Shown here: piece after piece, positions 5,296 to 7,213 of the stretch
How positions within the stretch are numbered: the stretch's first letter is position 1
How the letters are laid out: every line of letters begins with the position of its first letter
The notes under the pieces: generated by a model
The model's database searches: none
Told to the model about the DNA's origin: nothing
The model's input: only the letters and a program-made list of their open reading frames with translations
Made by a program: the position numbers and the translations under genes
NCBI GenBank assembly: GCA_900544425.1
Contig: UQUX01000091.1
Coordinates: 1 to 7,213, forward strand
Origin: an uncultured Collinsella sp.
GTDB lineage: Bacteria > Actinomycetota > Coriobacteriia > Coriobacteriales > Coriobacteriaceae
Length of the DNA stretch: 7,213 bases
Reading direction: 5' to 3'

Positions 5296-6972
5296 TTAGG
5301 CGAGCTCAGCGGTACCCAGCTCGGCATGCTTCTGCGGATCGACATAGAGGTGCTTGATGCGATCGGAGCCGACGATGGTGTGCGTGTAGAACATCACCGG
5401 GATGACCGGGCAGTCGGCAGCGACCATTGCGTCGGCCTCCTGCATCTTAGCGACGCGCTCCTCGTCGTCAACAATAGTACGAGCCTCGTCGACCTTGGCG
5501 TCGAACTCGGGGTTGTTGTAACCAGAGCGGTTGTCGCCACCGAGGGAGTCGGAGTGGAACAGCGGATACAGGAAGTTGTCCATGATCGGGTAGTCGGCAA
5601 TCCAACCCAGACGACCGAACTGATAGTTAAAGTTCTGATACTGCTCGAGCAGGGCAGACCACTCAGGGGTATCGGAGACAGCGGTAACGCCAACCTTGGC
5701 GAGGTCGCCGATGATGGACTCCATGATCTCCTTGTGACCGCCGTCCTGGTTGTAGGAAAGGGTCACGCTAATGCCACGATCCCCGTTAGCGCCAGCGGGA
5801 GCAACCTTGTCGAGGTACTCGTTAGCCTTGTCGACATCGTAGGCGCAGAACTCCCATGCGCCCTCCTTGTAGCCATCGATGCCCGGAGGAACAATGCCGT
5901 CGGCAGGGGTACGGGTACCCTTGAAGATGGTCTTGCAGATGGCCTCACGGTTGATGGCCAGGGAGATGCCCCTACGCAGGTCGGCGTTGTTGAACGGCTC
6001 GGCCGTGGTGTTGCAGGTCAGATAGTACGTGGAAGGCTCGGCGCCGAGCAGCATGCGCTCGCCGTCACCCATGGTGTAGCCGTCCTTGGACACGCCGCGA
6101 TCCTTCTTGGCGGCATCGATCTGAGCAACGGGAACGTCGCAGACATCGAGGTTACCGGCCTGGAACTCCTTGTAAGCAGTCTCCATGTCCTTGATGACCT
6201 GGAAGTGGATGCTATCGATCTTGGCCTTGTCGCCATAGTAATCGTCGAACTTCTTGAGGTTGATCTCCTGACCATCCTCCCACTTGCCGTCCATCATGAA
6301 CGGGCCGTTACCGACCGGTGCAAGATAGAAGCTCTTGACATCGGACTCGGCGCACTCGGGAACCGGGGCCAGAGCCGGGTGAGAGGCGACGAAGGGGAAG
6401 TCGGCGTAAGCGGAAGACAGCTTGACGACGAGGGTCTCATCGTCGGGGCAAGTAACACCGCTGAGCTCGGTAGCGTTACCGGCAAGCAGGTCGTCATAGC
6501 CCTCGACCATAGAAAGGTGATAGGAGACCTCGGAAGGGCCGTACTCGGTAGCGATGGCCGACTTGGTGTTGACCAGACGCTCCCAACCGAGCTTGAAGGA
6601 CTTGGAGGTAACGTCGTCACCGTTGTGGAACTTGGCCTTCTTGATCTTGAAGGTAAACTCGGTGGCGTCGTCGTTGGCCTCGAAGGACTCGCAAGCCAGC
6701 GGAACGATCTCGCCCTTCTCGGCGTCGTAAGAGGTCAAAGCGTCAAAGAGCTGGTACTCGACCTGAGTGCCCTGGTCCTCCTGGACGTTATAGGGGTCGA
6801 TGCAGACCGGGTTGTTGATGTAGAAGTTCAGCGTCGAACCGGACTCAGAACCGGAAGCGTCGCCGCCCTTCTTGCCGCATGCGGCAAGAAGGGCCATGGA
6901 GCTCGCAGCAAGGGTACCGCCGACAAAGGCGCGACGACCCATAACGGGCTGGTGGAACATAGAATCAGCCAT
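5296..6972 (-). CDS. oppA: Peptide-binding lipoprotein OppA (family 5 solute-binding protein)
   Basis: This 558-residue extracellular binding protein captures peptides and delivers them to OppBC. The N-terminus carries GRRAFVGG (12-19), a hydrophobic stretch and the lipobox LLAAC, so Cys32 is the likely lipidated residue after signal cleavage. The twin arginines followed by x-F suggest Tat export. The family 5 signature appears as FTFKIKKAKFHNGDDVTSKS (about 106-125) with GWERL shortly after. Other landmarks are GNGPFMMDGKW (221-231), LRRGISLAINREAI (332-345), GIVPPGIDGYKEG (359-371), GWIADYPIMDNFLYPLFHS (456-474) and VIPVMFYTH (523-531). The start at 6972 is chosen for AAGGAGG 5 nt upstream. 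A longer frame to 7119 would run through the promoter and lacks a signal peptide. OppA and DppA/AppA relatives cannot be separated here. Length is normal for the family. Confidence 0.95.
   Translation of the reverse strand: MADSMFHQPVMGRRAFVGGTLAASSMALLAACGKKGGDASGSESGSTLNFYINNPVCIDPYNVQEDQGTQVEYQLFDALTSYDAEKGEIVPLACESFEANDDATEFTFKIKKAKFHNGDDVTSKSFKLGWERLVNTKSAIATEYGPSEVSYHLSMVEGYDDLLAGNATELSGVTCPDDETLVVKLSSAYADFPFVASHPALAPVPECAESDVKSFYLAPVGNGPFMMDGKWEDGQEINLKKFDDYYGDKAKIDSIHFQVIKDMETAYKEFQAGNLDVCDVPVAQIDAAKKDRGVSKDGYTMGDGERMLLGAEPSTYYLTCNTTAEPFNNADLRRGISLAINREAICKTIFKGTRTPADGIVPPGIDGYKEGAWEFCAYDVDKANEYLDKVAPAGANGDRGISVTLSYNQDGGHKEIMESIIGDLAKVGVTAVSDTPEWSALLEQYQNFNYQFGRLGWIADYPIMDNFLYPLFHSDSLGGDNRSGYNNPEFDAKVDEARTIVDDEERVAKMQEADAMVAADCPVIPVMFYTHTIVGSDRIKHLYVDPQKHAELGTAELA
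6865..6894. repeat. Perfect 30-bp palindrome within the oppA lipobox codons
   Basis: GCCCTTCTTGCCGCA (6865-6879) is followed with no spacer by its exact reverse complement TGCGGCAAGAAGGGC (6880-6894). It covers oppA codons 27-36, encoding the lipobox and the start of the mature protein (ALLAACGKKG), and both strands spell the same peptide. It lies about 78 nt after the start codon. In mRNA it could fold into a strong hairpin of up to about 13 bp; in DNA it could be a site for a dimeric protein. Confidence 0.85.
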
Positions 6973-6977
6973 GCCAT

Positions 6978-6984
6978 CCTCCTT
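6978..6984 (-). promoter_or_regulatory. Strong ribosome binding site that fixes the oppA start
   Basis: AAGGAGG on the minus strand is a full Shine-Dalgarno match, 5 nt before the ATG at 6972. It argues against the upstream in-frame start at 7119 and fits the high expression usual for binding proteins. Confidence 0.88.
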
Positions 6985-7050
6985 ATGAGATAGGACAAAG
7001 TAAGTTCGGTCGGGCAACGTCAAGACAGCCCAATCAAACCATTCAAACGC

Positions 7051-7085
7051 GGTCCGCCGTTTTGGCTGGTTATACAAAGCGGACC
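7051..7085. repeat. Inverted repeat GGTCCGC / GCGGACC across the oppA -10 region
   Basis: GGTCCGC at 7051-7057 and its reverse complement GCGGACC at 7079-7085 flank the -10 box and presumed start site with a 21-bp gap. The upstream half lies in the promoter spacer, so it would not be transcribed from that start. A DNA-level operator is therefore more plausible than an RNA hairpin. The centre-to-centre distance of 28 bp is near, but not exactly, a whole number of helical turns. Confidence 0.35.
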
Positions 7086-7097
7086 AACGTATTGCAA
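7069..7097 (-). promoter_or_regulatory. Probable opp operon promoter
   Basis: On the minus strand TTGCAA (7092-7097) and TATAAC (7069-7074) are separated by 17 bp, the ideal spacing. The -10 matches five of six consensus bases and the -35 four of six. Transcription would start near 7062 and leave a leader of about 90 nt before oppA. The TTGACG nearer the gene (about 7017-7022) has no matching -10 and would leave no room for the ribosome binding site. Confidence 0.6.
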
Positions 7098-7100
7098 TAC
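7089..7100. promoter_or_regulatory. 12-bp palindrome overlapping the oppA -35 box, candidate operator
   Basis: GTATTGCAATAC is a perfect palindrome that contains the -35 hexamer TTGCAA. A dimeric regulator binding here would block RNA polymerase. No particular regulator family can be assigned from the sequence. Confidence 0.45.
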
Positions 7101-7194
7101 AGTAGCGCATTTTATGCACGATTTGGGGCTAATTCCGGTTAACGGTCGAGATTTTCTTTAGTTGGGCGAAGTATATGAGGATATTTTGACTCTG

Positions 7195-7208
7195 TTACAA
7201 ATATGTAA
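7195..7208. promoter_or_regulatory. TTACA-AATA-TGTAA dyad far upstream of oppA
   Basis: A perfect 5-4-5 inverted repeat lies about 130 bp above the presumed oppA start site, in an AT-rich tract at the window edge. TTGACT at 7186-7191 on the plus strand could be the -35 box of a divergent promoter whose -10 lies outside the window, which would place this dyad in its spacer. The evidence for either role is thin. Confidence 0.3.
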
Positions 7209-7213
7209 ACAAA

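Noticed and set aside
5326..6993. Plus-strand open frame of 555 codons opposite oppA
   Set aside because: It is a shadow of oppA codon bias. The antisense product has no domain, and its one familiar string (ALLAACGKKG) comes from the palindrome at 6865-6894.
7000..7022. Second oppA promoter at TTGACG
   Set aside because: No -10 box at suitable spacing, and a start there would fall on or next to the ribosome binding site.
6973..7119. N-terminal extension of oppA by 49 residues to ATG at 7119
   Set aside because: It would precede the signal peptide with an irrelevant sequence, overlaps the likely promoter and ignores the AAGGAGG site at 6978-6984.

Overview
The window carries a complete five-gene oligopeptide/dipeptide ABC importer operon on the minus strand, in the order oppA-oppB-oppC-oppD-oppF (coordinates 6972 down to 1030). 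Below it lie a long gene-free stretch packed with hairpins, a tRNA-Leu(GAG) gene, and the 5' part of a PAS-domain gene that runs off the left edge. All genes found read on the minus strand. The apparent high G+C (an impression, not computed), the Tat-like lipoprotein signal, the importer type and the encoded CCA tail suggest a gut actinobacterium of class Coriobacteriia, perhaps close to Collinsella. That placement is inference, since no taxonomic marker is present.

Layout from high to low coordinates (direction of transcription). 6973-7213 is the oppA control region, with a good -35/-10 pair, a 12-bp palindrome over the -35 box and a strong ribosome binding site. 5296-6972 is oppA, the peptide-binding lipoprotein, with a perfect 30-bp palindrome in the codons around its lipobox. 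5140-5295 is a spacer with a 10-bp stem hairpin that probably sets the ratio of oppA to the downstream genes. 4102-5139 (oppB) and 3152-4087 (oppC) are the permeases. 2058-3149 (oppD) and 1030-2058 (oppF) are the ATPases. Spacing from oppB to oppF is tight: 14 nt, 2 nt, then a TAATG overlap. The binding protein captures peptides outside the membrane, OppB/OppC form the channel, and OppD/OppF power uptake.

434-1029 holds no credible gene. It contains two large nested inverted repeats (578-702 and 883-1012), two compact hairpins (763-781, 792-817) and a small AT palindrome (523-539). The two large repeats lie in opposite orientation and share the same design: perfect 28-29 bp outer arms, an embedded motif GTCCTCG-NN-CATG on one side and CTGCGGAAT on the other, a variable inner stem and a TTC triloop. 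Their arm sequences are unrelated to each other. Repeat B also belongs to a longer inverted duplication (845-1058) that copies the last codons of oppF. This pair is the most unusual thing in the window and looks like a family of structured repeats or small mobile hairpins.

284-433 holds the tRNA-Leu gene with its own promoter and a UUCG-loop terminator. The PAS gene starts only 27 bp after that terminator.
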